Positions 27,532 through 37,258 of a DNA stretch of 64,000 nt are shown here, piece by piece. The DNA is taken from contig NZ_CP040889.1 in the NCBI RefSeq assembly GCF_006171285.1, positions 4,650,001-4,714,000 of the forward strand, given 5' to 3'. Every line of letters begins with the position of its first letter. Position 1 is the stretch's first letter. Under the pieces are notes generated by a model that was not told where the DNA came from, did not search any database, and was given only the letters and a program-made list of their open reading frames with translations. The stretch comes from Leclercia adecarboxylata (lineage in GTDB: Bacteria > Pseudomonadota > Gammaproteobacteria > Enterobacterales > Enterobacteriaceae). A program made the translations under genes and the position numbers.

Positions 27532-28869
27532 TCAGCTGGCGACCGAATAGACCGGATAAAGCCCCAGTAAGAGCCCCGACCCGAGGAAGATCATGCACAG
27601 CAGGAACGCCCACTTGAAGGTGTATTTCTGATGGTCGCTGAATTCCACCCCCGCAAGCCCCACCAGCAGATAGGTTGAGGCGACCAGCGGGCTTAACAGG
27701 TGCACCGGCTGGCCCACCAGCGACGCGCGGCCAATCTCCACCGGATCGATACCGTAGGCTTTGGCCGCCTCGGCCAGGACCGGCAGCACGCCATAATAGA
27801 AGGCGTCGTTGGACATAAAGAACGTGCCCGGCAGGCTGATAAGGGCGGTGATCGGCGCCAGATACGGCCCCCAGGACTGGGGCAGCACGTCTAACAGCGT
27901 GTTGGACATGGCGGTCACCATCCCGGTGCCGGAGAGAATACCGGCGAAGATCCCCGCCGCCAGGAAGATAGAGGTCTGGTTCAGCGCGGCAGGCGCATGG
28001 GCCGCGATACGCTGGCGCTGGGCATCCAGATGCGGATAGTTAATCAGCAGCGCAATCGCAAAGGCCACCATAAACAGCACCGACAGCGGGAGCAGTTCCA
28101 TCACCAGCGAGGCCATCAGCGCCAGCGTCAGGGCGGCATTGAGCCAGAACATTTTTGGCCGACGCAGCTCGTCATTCACCTCATTGATGGCAGGCAGATA
28201 GCTCTCGGCATCCTCTTCCGTAACCGCGCCGTTGCCGTTGGTCTGAATGCTCAGCTTGCCAAGGCGGCGGCGTTCACGGATGCCGATATACCAGGAGAGC
28301 ACCAGCACCCCCACCAGGCCGCAGATCATCGAGGGGATCAGCGGGATAAACAGCTCGCTCGACTCTACCTTTAACGACGCCGACACGCGCGCCAGCGGCC
28401 CGCCCCACGGCAGCAGATTGGTGACGCTCCCGGAGAGAAACACCACGCAGGTCAGGGCCAGCGGGTCGAGACGAATACGCTTAAACAGCGGCAGCATCGC
28501 CGTCACGCAGATCATGTAGGTGGTTGATCCGTCACCGTCCAGGGAGACCATCGCCGCCAGCAGCGCCGTACACATCACCGCTTTAACCGGGTCGCCGTTA
28601 ATAATGCGCAGGAAGAAGCGGATTATCGGATCGAATAATCCGGTATCGAACATGGTACAAAAATAAAGAATGGCAAAAATCACCATAATCGCGGTAGGCG
28701 CGACCTTCTTTAACCCCTCAATCATCATATCGCCCATCTCACCGCCAAAACCGGCAATAAGCGCAAACAGAATGGGAATAATAGTCAGGGCCGTCAGCGC
28801 GGATAATTTTTTGGTCATGATAAGGATCATAAAGACCACAATCATGCCGTAACCCAGGAACGAGAGCAT
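27532..28869 (-). CDS. CitMHS-family citrate/metal-type transporter
   Basis: 445 residues with about 11-12 membrane helices. LDGDGSTTYMICVTAMLPL and LLPWGGPLARVSASL are characteristic of the CitMHS family, whose members import citrate or related di/tricarboxylates, often as metal complexes. It lies 74 bases behind the SDR gene on the same strand and probably shares its promoter. This suggests that the substrate of the pathway is a polycarboxylic acid. Start has GGAGACTCTT upstream. Confidence 0.85.
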   Translation of the reverse strand: MLSFLGYGMIVVFMILIMTKKLSALTALTIIPILFALIAGFGGEMGDMMIEGLKKVAPTAIMVIFAILYFCTMFDTGLFDPIIRFFLRIINGDPVKAVMCTALLAAMVSLDGDGSTTYMICVTAMLPLFKRIRLDPLALTCVVFLSGSVTNLLPWGGPLARVSASLKVESSELFIPLIPSMICGLVGVLVLSWYIGIRERRRLGKLSIQTNGNGAVTEEDAESYLPAINEVNDELRRPKMFWLNAALTLALMASLVMELLPLSVLFMVAFAIALLINYPHLDAQRQRIAAHAPAALNQTSIFLAAGIFAGILSGTGMVTAMSNTLLDVLPQSWGPYLAPITALISLPGTFFMSNDAFYYGVLPVLAEAAKAYGIDPVEIGRASLVGQPVHLLSPLVASTYLLVGLAGVEFSDHQKYTFKWAFLLCMIFLGSGLLLGLYPVYSVAS

Positions 28870-28943
28870 AAGAGTCTCCGACGCAGATATTGCTAAATGC
28901 GTAATGAAGTTATGTACGTAATTTAATTGTTGTGGAAAAGCGA

Positions 28944-29687
28944 TTAACTCATGTGCATACCGCCGTTGACGGAGAAGTTCGCCCCGGTGGCGTATCCGGC
29001 TTCATCGGAGGCAAGCCAGGCGCAAATAGAGGCAATTTCTTTTGGCGATCCCAGCCGCCTGACCGGTATTTCCTGCACAATCTTGTCGATAACCTGAACG
29101 GGAGTGACCGTCTTCAGTTTGCTGGTGGCAAGGTAGCCAGGGGAGACGGTATTCACCGTGACGCCGCGCGCCGACACCTCGCGCGCCAGGGCGCGGGTAA
29201 AGCCCCGGACGGCATATTTTGCGGTGGAGTAGTTCACCTGGCCGACGGTGCCAATCTGCGCGTTTAACGAGGAGATATTAATAATGCGCCCCCAACCGCG
29301 CGCCATCATGCTGTCCACCACCTGACGCGTGACGTTAAATAAGGAGTTCATATTGGTATCAATAACCGCCTGCCACTCCTGGGGCTGCATATCGCGAAAT
29401 AATACGTTGCGCGCCGTGCCGGAATTATTAATCAGCACGTCGACCTCGCCCACTTCCGCGCGGATCTTTTCAAAGGCTTTTACCGTGGAATTCCAGTCTG
29501 CAACGTTTCCCTCAGAGGCAATAAAATCAAAACCTAATTTCCTGTTATCCTCCAGCCAGGCGTCTTTTCTTTTGGAATTCGGCCCGCAACCCGCGATGAC
29601 AATAAATCCGTCCTGCGCCAGCCGACGACAAATAGCCGTGCCGAGACTCCCCATTCCCGATGTTACATACGCGATACGTTGGGTCAT
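28944..29687 (-). CDS. Short-chain dehydrogenase/reductase (3-oxoacyl/acetoacetyl reductase type)
   Basis: 247 residues, standard SDR length. TSGMGSLGTAICRRLAQDG binds the cofactor, NNSG follows, and the catalytic Ser/Tyr/Lys are in NISSLNAQIGTVGQVNYSTAKYA. It resembles PhaB-type NADPH reductases, but the context (carboxylate transporter, lactonase) suggests a hydroxy-acid substrate. The ATG at 29687 follows GGGAGAGGGGT. First gene of the leftward operon with the transporter; operator 2 lies upstream. Confidence 0.85.
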   Translation of the reverse strand: MTQRIAYVTSGMGSLGTAICRRLAQDGFIVIAGCGPNSKRKDAWLEDNRKLGFDFIASEGNVADWNSTVKAFEKIRAEVGEVDVLINNSGTARNVLFRDMQPQEWQAVIDTNMNSLFNVTRQVVDSMMARGWGRIINISSLNAQIGTVGQVNYSTAKYAVRGFTRALAREVSARGVTVNTVSPGYLATSKLKTVTPVQVIDKIVQEIPVRRLGSPKEIASICAWLASDEAGYATGANFSVNGGMHMS

Positions 29688-29800
29688 ACCCCTCTCCCGT
29701 TGCAGATTATTAACATTGCTCACTTCTCATTAACATTAAGCGGCGGGCATAGTCATTCCGCAACCTGACCTTGTTGGAAATGTGAGCAAGATCGTTCAAT

Positions 29801-29832
29801 TTATGCATTTGCAAATAATTAAATGCAATTAT
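29801..29832. promoter_or_regulatory. Composite TGCA operator 2, SDR side
   Basis: TTATGCATTTGC and AAATGCAATTAT with outer TGCA cores exactly 20 bases apart; a third TGCA lies between them. 114-145 bases before the SDR start. Confidence 0.65.
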
Positions 29833-29950
29833 CAGGACAGAAAAGAATCTGCATTCGTTATCTTCATGGCAGGAAACCTGCCATTAAAGCCGCACAAACA
29901 CAGGAATAACGAGGATTGGCACTGAGAAACGAGACAACCATCACGGCACG

Positions 29951-29982
29951 ATAAATGCATTTATATTATAAAAAATGCAAAG
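29951..29982. promoter_or_regulatory. Composite TGCA operator 3, before the lactonase gene
   Basis: The perfect 14-base palindrome ATAAATGCATTTAT is followed by AAAAATGCAAAG; TGCA cores are 20 bases apart. It lies 15-46 bases before the lactonase ATG, a repressor position. The minus strand of the site at 48993-49024 matches it almost base for base. Confidence 0.7.
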
Positions 29983-29997
29983 AAAACAGGAGCTATC

Positions 29998-31086
29998 ATG
30001 ACAACCTATGCTTACGTTGGCTGCCGGACTTCGGCATGGCGCGGTGCGCGCGGTAAGGGGATCACCCTGTTCCGCATTACCGAGTCGGGTAAATGGGAGC
30101 CGCTACAGTGCCTGGCTTCCGTGCAGGAAAATCCCTCGTGGCTGACGCTTGATATGCGGCGCAACCGGCTGTATGCGCTGCACGGCGATGGCGACCGCGT
30201 GGCGGTGTTCGATCGCGATCCTGACACCGGCCTGCTGACGTTAAGTAGCGAGCAGACCACCGGGCCACGCCACCCTCACCCGGATCTGGAGCCCGCCCGC
30301 AGAAATAATCCGGTTGGGGCCGCGCTGACGCCCGACGGCAACACGCTGCTGATCGCCAACCATGAAGGGGGCAACATTGCCGCCCTGCCGATCAGCGATA
30401 AAGGGCTGGAGCCGCCCATCGATTTCGCTCGCATCGCCGGTCATACCGGCCCTGACTCCCTGTCCCGTCCGCACGAGATCGTTTTTGCGCCGGGGTGCAA
30501 TCTCTTTGCCGTCCCGGTTCAGGGCCGCAAGGCGGGCAACGGCATCGATATGATGCGCCTTTATCACTGGGAGCAGACCCGCTCATGCCTTGCCGATGAG
30601 GTGATGCTCCCGGCAGGCAGTTGGCCCCGCCACGCCGATTTTCATCCCAATGGCCAGTGGCTGTTCGGCCTCAGCGAGCTGAGCAGCACCGTCACCTTTT
30701 TTCACGTTGACCGGGAAAAAGGCACGCTCTCGCTGCGGCACACCCTCAGCGCGCTGCCGGAGGGTTACGACCTGCGCAGCGACGCCAGCGAGATCGAGGT
30801 GCATCCTTCCGGGCGTTTTGTCTATGCCGCCAACCGCGGGCATGACTCCATCGCCGTGTTCAGCGTCAGCCCGCAGGATGGCTCACTCACCGCTGTTGGC
30901 TGGGTGCCGTGCGGCGGAAAAACGCCCCGCTTTACCACTCTGTCGCCCGACGGCAGGCAGTTCATCAGCGCTAACGAAGATTCCGACACTCTTCAGGTGT
31001 TCGACGTCGACAGCGAAACCGGCATGTTGTCGGCAACGGATGTGGTGGTTGCCACTGCCAGCCCCACCTGCATCTGTTTTGCCTGA
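29998..31086 (+). CDS. Lactonase-family seven-bladed beta-propeller protein
   Basis: 362 residues of the lactonase family that includes 6-phosphogluconolactonase (Pgl/YbhE) and carboxy-cis,cis-muconate cyclase. Propeller repeats such as NPVGAALTPDGNTLLIANHEGGNI, SEIEVHPSGRFVYAANRGHDSIAVF and FTTLSPDGRQFISANEDSDTLQVF-type segments are regular, each with the conserved His/Arg/Glu-type positions of the family. It probably opens a sugar-acid or carboxylic-acid lactone in the cytoplasm. AGGAG precedes the ATG. Its stop codon directly abuts the stop codon of the converging LysR gene. Confidence 0.85.
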   Translation: MTTYAYVGCRTSAWRGARGKGITLFRITESGKWEPLQCLASVQENPSWLTLDMRRNRLYALHGDGDRVAVFDRDPDTGLLTLSSEQTTGPRHPHPDLEPARRNNPVGAALTPDGNTLLIANHEGGNIAALPISDKGLEPPIDFARIAGHTGPDSLSRPHEIVFAPGCNLFAVPVQGRKAGNGIDMMRLYHWEQTRSCLADEVMLPAGSWPRHADFHPNGQWLFGLSELSSTVTFFHVDREKGTLSLRHTLSALPEGYDLRSDASEIEVHPSGRFVYAANRGHDSIAVFSVSPQDGSLTAVGWVPCGGKTPRFTTLSPDGRQFISANEDSDTLQVFDVDSETGMLSATDVVVATASPTCICFA

Positions 31087-31998
31087 CTACTCCTCGGCAG
31101 GTTCACAGGGGATCAGGCTGCCGATAAGGGATTTAACCGACGGCGAGGCCTGGGCGTAATCTTTTACGCCCACCAGCAGCTCCCGCTGCGCCCAGGGCTC
31201 GGCGAGGGGAATTAACCGCACACCGCTGTGCAGCGTTGAAGAGGCTACCTCGTTCACCGGCACAATGGCGATCCCCAGCTGCTGAGCCACCAGCTCGGCC
31301 ATGGAGATAAAGCTGCTCACCCGCAGCCCGACGCTGAGGGTCTTACCGCAGGCGCGGGCCTGCCGCTCAAGGATGTGGCTCACGGCGCTGTTGCGATGCG
31401 CGCCAATCAGCTTCTCATCAATAATGTCTTCAAATTTCAGCTCGCTGCGCTCCGCCAGGGGGTGAGTGGGCCACACCAGCACCGACAGCAGATCGTGCTG
31501 CCAGGGCCAGGAGACGATCCCCGCCGCAGACGTCCAGCTGGAGAAGAACCCGACGTCCGCCTCGCCCGACAGCAGCCCCTGCACCACGCTTATCCCGGTG
31601 TGCTCCTCAATCTCAATATCGGTCTGCGGATAGTGGGCCAGATAGTCGCTCACCACCCGCGGCAGGTTATTCATCAGCGCCGCCGAGATAGTGTAGATGC
31701 GGATATGGCCGCGGATCCCCGCGGCATAGTCACTGAGCTCTTCTTCCATCTTCTCAAGATTGCGGAACACCTGGCGGGCATGGTAGAGCAAGGAGTGGCC
31801 CGCCGGGGTAAGGGTGATGCCCCGGGGCATGCGCAGCATCAGCGGGGTGCCCACCTGCTGCTCCAGCTCCGCGATACGCTTGCTGACCGCCGATACCGCG
31901 GTATGCTTCCTGCGGGCCGCGTGGGTGAGGTTTTGCTCCTCGGCGACCGCCACGAACAGAGATAGAGAGACCAGATCAAAGCGCATTGTTTTATCCAT
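31087..31998 (-). CDS. LysR-family regulator downstream of acnA
   Basis: 303 residues: winged helix at about 8-66 (THAARRKHTAVSAVSKRIAELEQQ) and the effector domain. It starts two bases after the acnA stop, so it is translated from the same message; this differs from the usual divergent LysR layout and hints at feedback on acnA. The target is not seen directly. It converges on the lactonase gene with zero bases between the two stop codons. Confidence 0.85.
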   Translation of the reverse strand: MDKTMRFDLVSLSLFVAVAEEQNLTHAARRKHTAVSAVSKRIAELEQQVGTPLMLRMPRGITLTPAGHSLLYHARQVFRNLEKMEEELSDYAAGIRGHIRIYTISAALMNNLPRVVSDYLAHYPQTDIEIEEHTGISVVQGLLSGEADVGFFSSWTSAAGIVSWPWQHDLLSVLVWPTHPLAERSELKFEDIIDEKLIGAHRNSAVSHILERQARACGKTLSVGLRVSSFISMAELVAQQLGIAIVPVNEVASSTLHSGVRLIPLAEPWAQRELLVGVKDYAQASPSVKSLIGSLIPCEPAEE

Positions 31999-32000
31999 GG

Positions 32001-34649
32001 TTAATGCTTCAGCGTTTGCTGAATAACATACGGCAAAATACCGCCGTGGCGGAGATAACGCAGCTCCTGCTGCGAATCGAGGGTCAGCGTCAGCCCGAAT
32101 TCGCCCAGCAGGCTGTTGTCCCGCCGGATACGCATCGTCAGCTGCGTCCTGCCCGCCTGGAGGTTTTCCAGCCCTTCCACGTCGATCGCTTCGCGCCCGT
32201 CCATCTCCGGCAGGCGCGCGGCGTCAGCCGGGTCGAGATGCAAAGGCAAAATCCCCATGCCGATCAGGTTGGTGCGGTGGATCCGCTCGAAACTCTGCGC
32301 TATCACCGCCTTCACCCCCAGCAGCGCCTGGGCTTTAGCGGCCCAGTCCCGGCTGGAGCCCGCGCCGTAGCGCTCTCCGGCGAAGATCACCAACGGCGTT
32401 TCACGTTGCAGCCAGCTTTGCGCGGCGTCATACGCGGGCAGGATCTGCTGATGCGCGGCATCCCAGGCCTTTCCGCCGCCGCCACGTAGCGCCGCCGGAA
32501 GCAGGCGGTTAGAGAGCGCGGTATTACTGAAAGCTCCGCGCACCATCACCTCGTGATTGCTGCGACGCGTGGAGTATAAATTCAGGTCCTGCGGGTCTTC
32601 GTGATGCTCAATCAGCCACTGCCCGGCGAGACTCGCCAGCGGGATCGCTCCGGCCGGAGAGATATGGTCGGTGGTGACATCATCCCCTAACCACAGGAAC
32701 GGATGCGCGCCAGAGAGCGTCAGCGGCGCGGCGGGATCCCGGGGTAAACGCTCAAGATAACCCGGACGGCGCAGATAGGTGGAGCCCGCCTCCCAGGGAT
32801 AGTGCACACTTCCCGGGGCAACGATCTCCTGCCAGTGGCCCGTACCCTGCCAGATAATCTCCCGGCGCTTAACGTAGTGCTCGCGTTTCATTACCCGCCC
32901 GAGCCAGGTTTCTACCTCTTCGCGCGACGGCATAAGATCGCGCATCATGATCGGGCGCTGCGCGTCGTCAACCCCGAGCGGTTCGTTCAGCATGTCATGA
33001 GAGATATGGCCTGCGAGAGCCCAGGCGATCACCAGCGCCGGAGAGGTCAGATAGCCGTGTCCGAGGGAGGGATTCACCCGACGGGGGAAATTACGGTTGC
33101 CGGAGAGGACGCAGACCGCCTGCAGGCCGTCGTTGACCAGCGCCTCCATGGCCGGTTGCAGCGCCCCGGAGCTGCCGATGCAGGTCATGCAGCCGTAGCC
33201 CGTCACGTCAAAACCGACCTTTTCCAGTTCGGACAGCAAACCCGACTCGCTGAGATAGTCGGTCACCGCCCGTGAGCCCGGCGAGAACGAGGTTTTCACC
33301 CAGGGCTTTGGCTTAAGGCCGTGCTTCGCGGCGTTGCGGGCAAAGAGCGCCGCCTGAACAATCAGCCACGGGTTCGCGGTGGTGGTGCAACTGGTAATCG
33401 CCGCGATGGCCACCGCCCCCTGGCGGATCGGCTCCGGGTAGTCCGCGCGCGTCCACTGCCGCCCTTTCGCTTCGACGCTCAGCGTCTCGTCGAAGCTGCT
33501 GGCCGCCTGCCCCAGCGGGATCTGCTGGTGCGGGTTCACCGGCCCGGCCATGCAGGGCTCGATAGTCGAAAGATCGAGCTCGATGCGCTGGCTGAACGCA
33601 GGCTGCGGCGACGCTTCTGTGCGCCACAGGTGTTGCGCCTGCATATAGGCCCGGATTAACGCCTGCTTTTCTTCGCTCCGCCCCGTTAAGGCAACGTATT
33701 CGGCGCTGCGTTCGTCAAACGGAAAGAACACCACCGTCGCGCCGTATTCCGGGGCCATGTTGGCGATGGTGGCCCGGGATTCAACCGACATAGCGGCTAA
33801 CGCCGGCCCGGTGAACTCGACAAATTTACCCACCACCCCCGTCTCCCGCAGCAGACGGGTGATGTGCAGGGCCAGATCGCTGTCGCTCACCTCAGAGGAG
33901 AGCGTGCCGGAGAGCGAGATGCCCACCACCTCAGGGAAACGCAGCGTGACCGGTTCCCCCACCAGCGCGGCCTGCCCTTCGAGGCCGCCCACGCCCCACC
34001 CCAAAATGCCCAGGGCGTTGATCATCGGGGTATGACTGTCGGTGGCGATCATGCAGTCCGCATGCAGCAGCGGAACGGCAGCGGTGTTATCCACCGTCAC
34101 CACCTCCGCGACGGCCTCAAGGTTCATCAGATGGATGATCCCGGTGCCGGGCGGGATCACCCGGAAATTATCCAGGCTCTTTTCTGCCCAGCGGATAAAG
34201 CGGTAGCGTTCGGCATTACGACGAAAATCGAAGCGCAGGTTCTCTTCCAGCGCGGCGGGTGACGCATAGCTTTCGACAATCACCGAGTGATCGATAGTCA
34301 GCACCGCCGGAATGCGCGGGTTAATCGCCGTGGCATCGCCGCCCAGTTCGGTCGTGAGATCGCGCATGGCGGCAAAATCGGCCAGCGCCGGCAGGCAGGT
34401 GGTGTCGTGAAACATCAGACGATCGGGATAAAAGGCCACTTCGCCCTTCTCCGCCGACCCGGCAAGCATCTGCAAAAACGCGGGCAGCGCTCCCGGCGAA
34501 CGCAGGGCCACGTTTTCCAGCAGCACGCGCAGGCAGAAAGGGATGGTCTGCAATCTCTCCAGCGGCAGCAGCCGGGTGAGATCCAGAAAATGGTAAGGCT
34601 GATTATCAATGATCAGCTCTGATTGGTTGAGGGTCAGGGTCGATGTCAT
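32001..34649 (-). CDS. Aconitase family hydratase, AcnA-type paralogue
   Basis: 882 residues. The 4Fe-4S ligands are in AITSCTTTANP and GYGCMTCIGSSG; DSHTPMINALGILGWGVGG, SPGSRAVTDYL, GDDVTTDHISPAG and GAGSSRDWAAKA are the standard aconitase motifs. The housekeeping acnA of enterics lies in another neighbourhood (cysB-ribA), so this is an extra copy, and its chain is diverged. Next to a CitMHS transporter and lactonase it may isomerise a citrate-like compound rather than citrate. The ATG at 34649 follows GGAAGG; the frame runs 56 codons further up without support. No TGCA operator was seen before it. Confidence 0.85.
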   Translation of the reverse strand: MTSTLTLNQSELIIDNQPYHFLDLTRLLPLERLQTIPFCLRVLLENVALRSPGALPAFLQMLAGSAEKGEVAFYPDRLMFHDTTCLPALADFAAMRDLTTELGGDATAINPRIPAVLTIDHSVIVESYASPAALEENLRFDFRRNAERYRFIRWAEKSLDNFRVIPPGTGIIHLMNLEAVAEVVTVDNTAAVPLLHADCMIATDSHTPMINALGILGWGVGGLEGQAALVGEPVTLRFPEVVGISLSGTLSSEVSDSDLALHITRLLRETGVVGKFVEFTGPALAAMSVESRATIANMAPEYGATVVFFPFDERSAEYVALTGRSEEKQALIRAYMQAQHLWRTEASPQPAFSQRIELDLSTIEPCMAGPVNPHQQIPLGQAASSFDETLSVEAKGRQWTRADYPEPIRQGAVAIAAITSCTTTANPWLIVQAALFARNAAKHGLKPKPWVKTSFSPGSRAVTDYLSESGLLSELEKVGFDVTGYGCMTCIGSSGALQPAMEALVNDGLQAVCVLSGNRNFPRRVNPSLGHGYLTSPALVIAWALAGHISHDMLNEPLGVDDAQRPIMMRDLMPSREEVETWLGRVMKREHYVKRREIIWQGTGHWQEIVAPGSVHYPWEAGSTYLRRPGYLERLPRDPAAPLTLSGAHPFLWLGDDVTTDHISPAGAIPLASLAGQWLIEHHEDPQDLNLYSTRRSNHEVMVRGAFSNTALSNRLLPAALRGGGGKAWDAAHQQILPAYDAAQSWLQRETPLVIFAGERYGAGSSRDWAAKAQALLGVKAVIAQSFERIHRTNLIGMGILPLHLDPADAARLPEMDGREAIDVEGLENLQAGRTQLTMRIRRDNSLLGEFGLTLTLDSQQELRYLRHGGILPYVIQQTLKH

Positions 34650-34740
34650 AAAACCTTCCGTCACAGCAGTATTGTTATGTTCATGTGCGGATAACGTTGC
34701 CATGCCGGGGAGCGGGTGAAAATTGAACTCTTGATAAGAT

Positions 34741-34763
34741 AGCGTTCTCGAAAGGAGAACGCT
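34741..34763. promoter_or_regulatory. Perfect inverted repeat upstream of acnA paralogue
   Basis: AGCGTTCTC / GAGAACGCT with a five-base spacer, 92-114 bases before acnA and 54 bases after the DUF1349 gene. No T run follows, so an operator (perhaps for the LysR protein encoded behind acnA) is as likely as a terminator. Confidence 0.45.
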
Positions 34764-34816
34764 AAGGGAAATGTCTGTGTACGGTGGGAAAGTACTTTGG
34801 GAATGGCCTTGTGACA

Positions 34817-35389
34817 TTAGCTCAAATCATGCAGTGCCTTATCCAGCGGCGGCGTTAAAAGGATGTCCTGAAACACAACATCCAGGCCCGCCCGCTCCGG
34901 AGTACAACACATTGCACCGATCCTGACCGGCCCCGGCGGAAAATAGCTCAGGCGTATTAAAGGCCACGTCTGTCCCTCCGTTGAATACTGCAGTCTCAGG
35001 CTGTCTCCTTTACGCGTGAGCCTGAGCCAGAACGCTCGCGCATCACCGGGAAAAATTCCTGTAGCCCAGTCGGAATGGCCGAGCGTCAGCACGCTGCCAA
35101 TGGCGGGCGCGCCGTCGTTATATTCTATCCCCGCTTTTAACCAGTGCTGTTCATCACCTATCATCATCAATCCGGCCTGATCGTACAGCGTGGTAAAGTC
35201 TGCGCAGATTTTGAGCTGGAAAGTAAAATCGCCCTCAGCCTCAGTGGCAAAGACATGACCGGAAAAGCGTTCAAACCCGTACCAGGTTTCGCGCCAGAAA
35301 TCAGTTTTGTCATCGGTGGTGACCTGTAGAGTGCCGTTCTGGCACTGCCACTTTGCGGGCTCATTTATCCAGGCGAACGATTTAAACAT
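34817..35389 (-). CDS. DUF1349 protein, concanavalin-like fold
   Basis: 190 residues of the DUF1349 family: FWRETWYGF, LYDQAGLMMIGDEQHWLKAGIEY and AFWLRLTRKGDSLRLQYS-type strands are typical. The fold is a beta-sandwich related to glucanase/lectin domains; the family has no firm function. No signal peptide. GGAGCTGTT precedes the ATG. Confidence 0.85.
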   Translation of the reverse strand: MFKSFAWINEPAKWQCQNGTLQVTTDDKTDFWRETWYGFERFSGHVFATEAEGDFTFQLKICADFTTLYDQAGLMMIGDEQHWLKAGIEYNDGAPAIGSVLTLGHSDWATGIFPGDARAFWLRLTRKGDSLRLQYSTEGQTWPLIRLSYFPPGPVRIGAMCCTPERAGLDVVFQDILLTPPLDKALHDLS

Positions 35390-35478
35390 AACAGCTCCAA
35401 AATGGGTTTACGGCTGACCGCAAAGGATAGGTTGTAAAGTAGTATACGTTTTTCAGCAGTACACACTCTGGATACTCA

Positions 35479-36039
35479 ATGTCATTACAAGCAACCTGGC
35501 ATGAACAGCCTGCGCCCGGTGATGAAACAGAAGGTGTTTCGATCATCGACGTCAATCCTTTTGGCCCTAATGGAGAAAAGGATCGGCGACTGCTCGTCAG
35601 TAACGACGGTGAGCCCCTTCTGATTTTACAGTTATATATACGTGCAGATGAGGATGGCTGGCTTATTTCCAGCGCCTTTTCTGGTTTTCTCCTGAATGAA
35701 TCCCACGTGGCTATCATTTGTGGCGACCACTTTCATGTTTTTGAGATGGCCACACATACGTTCAGAAGCTATCCACTGGGTGATTACGTTGGCCATCTTT
35801 ACTCAGTTCCTGACATCCATTCTGACAGACTACAGGATCGGGTTCTGGTCGCCACTTACTGCCACGTTTTTCTGATGGATATTGCTGCGGGCATTCTCTG
35901 GAAATCCGGGCAGTGCGCCATCGATGGCGTGATCGTTACATCCATAGAGAATGATACGGTGCTTGGTGAGGGGGAATGGGACCCGCCGGGAGGCTGGGAA
36001 TCTTTTAAGCTCGATCTCAAAACGGGTATCCTGATTTGA
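35479..36039 (+). CDS. Hypothetical protein
   Basis: 186 residues, acidic, beta-rich, without signal or membrane segment (repeating short strand patterns like LLILQLYIRADEDGWLIS and RVLVATYCHVFLMD). I do not recognise the family. Base composition is lower in GC than the flanking catabolic genes. Such small acidic proteins in accessory regions are often immunity proteins, but nothing here proves it. Confidence 0.7.
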   Translation: MSLQATWHEQPAPGDETEGVSIIDVNPFGPNGEKDRRLLVSNDGEPLLILQLYIRADEDGWLISSAFSGFLLNESHVAIICGDHFHVFEMATHTFRSYPLGDYVGHLYSVPDIHSDRLQDRVLVATYCHVFLMDIAAGILWKSGQCAIDGVIVTSIENDTVLGEGEWDPPGGWESFKLDLKTGILI

Positions 36040-36076
36040 AGAAGGGCTCACCCTCAGGGTAATAGCCCGGCAGCAT

Positions 36077-37258
36077 TCAGGTTCGAATGGGGACACGTTC
36101 AGCGAGTTTCTTTTGCAGAATAATCACCATAACGGGGAAGCCTGCGGCGGAAATGGCACATACCGCCAGCAACCTGTTTATATTTTCTGGTGCCATACCC
36201 TGATCGGGTATCAGAAAAGAGGACAGGAAAAAGGCGACGGTGGTAACCAGATACATTATCGATGTCTGTAGTGAAGAAAATCCGGCTCGTTGCCTGTCAT
36301 CAGGAAACTGAATCGTCAACGCCGAAGATACAACCAGACGGCTGTAAGAGGCACCGAGAAATAACGTTATAAATAACACCGCATGCTGATAGCCGAGAGC
36401 CGGGATTAACAAACTGAGTATAAAGACGAGGGTCGAAGCTGTTGCCAGTCGCAAAGCAGAATAACGCGAGGTTAAGACGCCGGTCATTTTTGTCGCCAGG
36501 TAACCTGCAACACCCCCGCCGAAGAACAGCCAGGGCAACAGCTCATGTGATGCGCTTAACTGCTGAGTCAATAATGGCACCAGAACCGGAACGATCAGCA
36601 TTGGACTAAACTGCACAAGCGCATTACCGGAGGCGAACAGTAAAGTATCCACATCAACAGACTGCGTGCGGAGAGTGTCAACAGCGTCGGAAGTCTGGGG
36701 TATGATGAATACAATAAGCGGCAATGCCAGTAAACAAAGTGTACTTATTAACCACAAAGCGACATGCCAGCCGTAATAGGTGCACAAAAATAATAGCGTG
36801 GGCATGCCCGCAATACTTACCATCGAAAATGACGCAATCACCGTCGCTAACATTTTTCCGCGCAGGTTAGTCGGCGCATGGTTTATTAATATACTGATAC
36901 CCACCCCCATTGTCGTACCGCCAACAAGCCCTGCGCAAAAGCGTAATGTCAGCAGAAGACTAAAACTGGAAATAAAGGTTGTTATAAGTGTCAGCAGCCC
37001 TAACAGGGCCATATTGGCGATTAAAAAACGTTTCTTATTGAAACGACCAATCCAGTAAAAAGCGATGACGCCCGAAATAACTGCGCCCGCTGTGTACATA
37101 CCGGATGCATAGCCTGAGTATGATACGGGAACTGCGAAATCTGCTGCCATAAAAGCAAAAACAGGATTGAACATCATATATTCCAGCGCATTAGTGAACT
37201 GGATAAAAGCCATGACAACGGCTATTCGTATGAGTGCTTTGTGATTGTTTTGTAGCAT
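36077..37258 (-). CDS. MFS transporter, AraJ/sugar-efflux type
   Basis: 393 residues with about 12 membrane helices. GASYSRLVVSSALTIQFPDDRQRAG-type and LVGGTTMGVGISILI segments fit the drug/sugar efflux (AraJ-like) branch. Reads away from a LysR gene 103 bases off, which most likely controls it. Start preceded by GAGGACACTTGCT. Confidence 0.82.
   Translation of the reverse strand: MLQNNHKALIRIAVVMAFIQFTNALEYMMFNPVFAFMAADFAVPVSYSGYASGMYTAGAVISGVIAFYWIGRFNKKRFLIANMALLGLLTLITTFISSFSLLLTLRFCAGLVGGTTMGVGISILINHAPTNLRGKMLATVIASFSMVSIAGMPTLLFLCTYYGWHVALWLISTLCLLALPLIVFIIPQTSDAVDTLRTQSVDVDTLLFASGNALVQFSPMLIVPVLVPLLTQQLSASHELLPWLFFGGGVAGYLATKMTGVLTSRYSALRLATASTLVFILSLLIPALGYQHAVLFITLFLGASYSRLVVSSALTIQFPDDRQRAGFSSLQTSIMYLVTTVAFFLSSFLIPDQGMAPENINRLLAVCAISAAGFPVMVIILQKKLAERVPIRT

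Larger units (their letters stand above)
29688..29997. other. Divergent promoter region between SDR and lactonase genes
   Basis: 310 bases without a gene. It holds the composite operators at 29801-29832 and 29951-29982 and a weak CRP-like half site (TGTGA at 29781). Confidence 0.6.
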
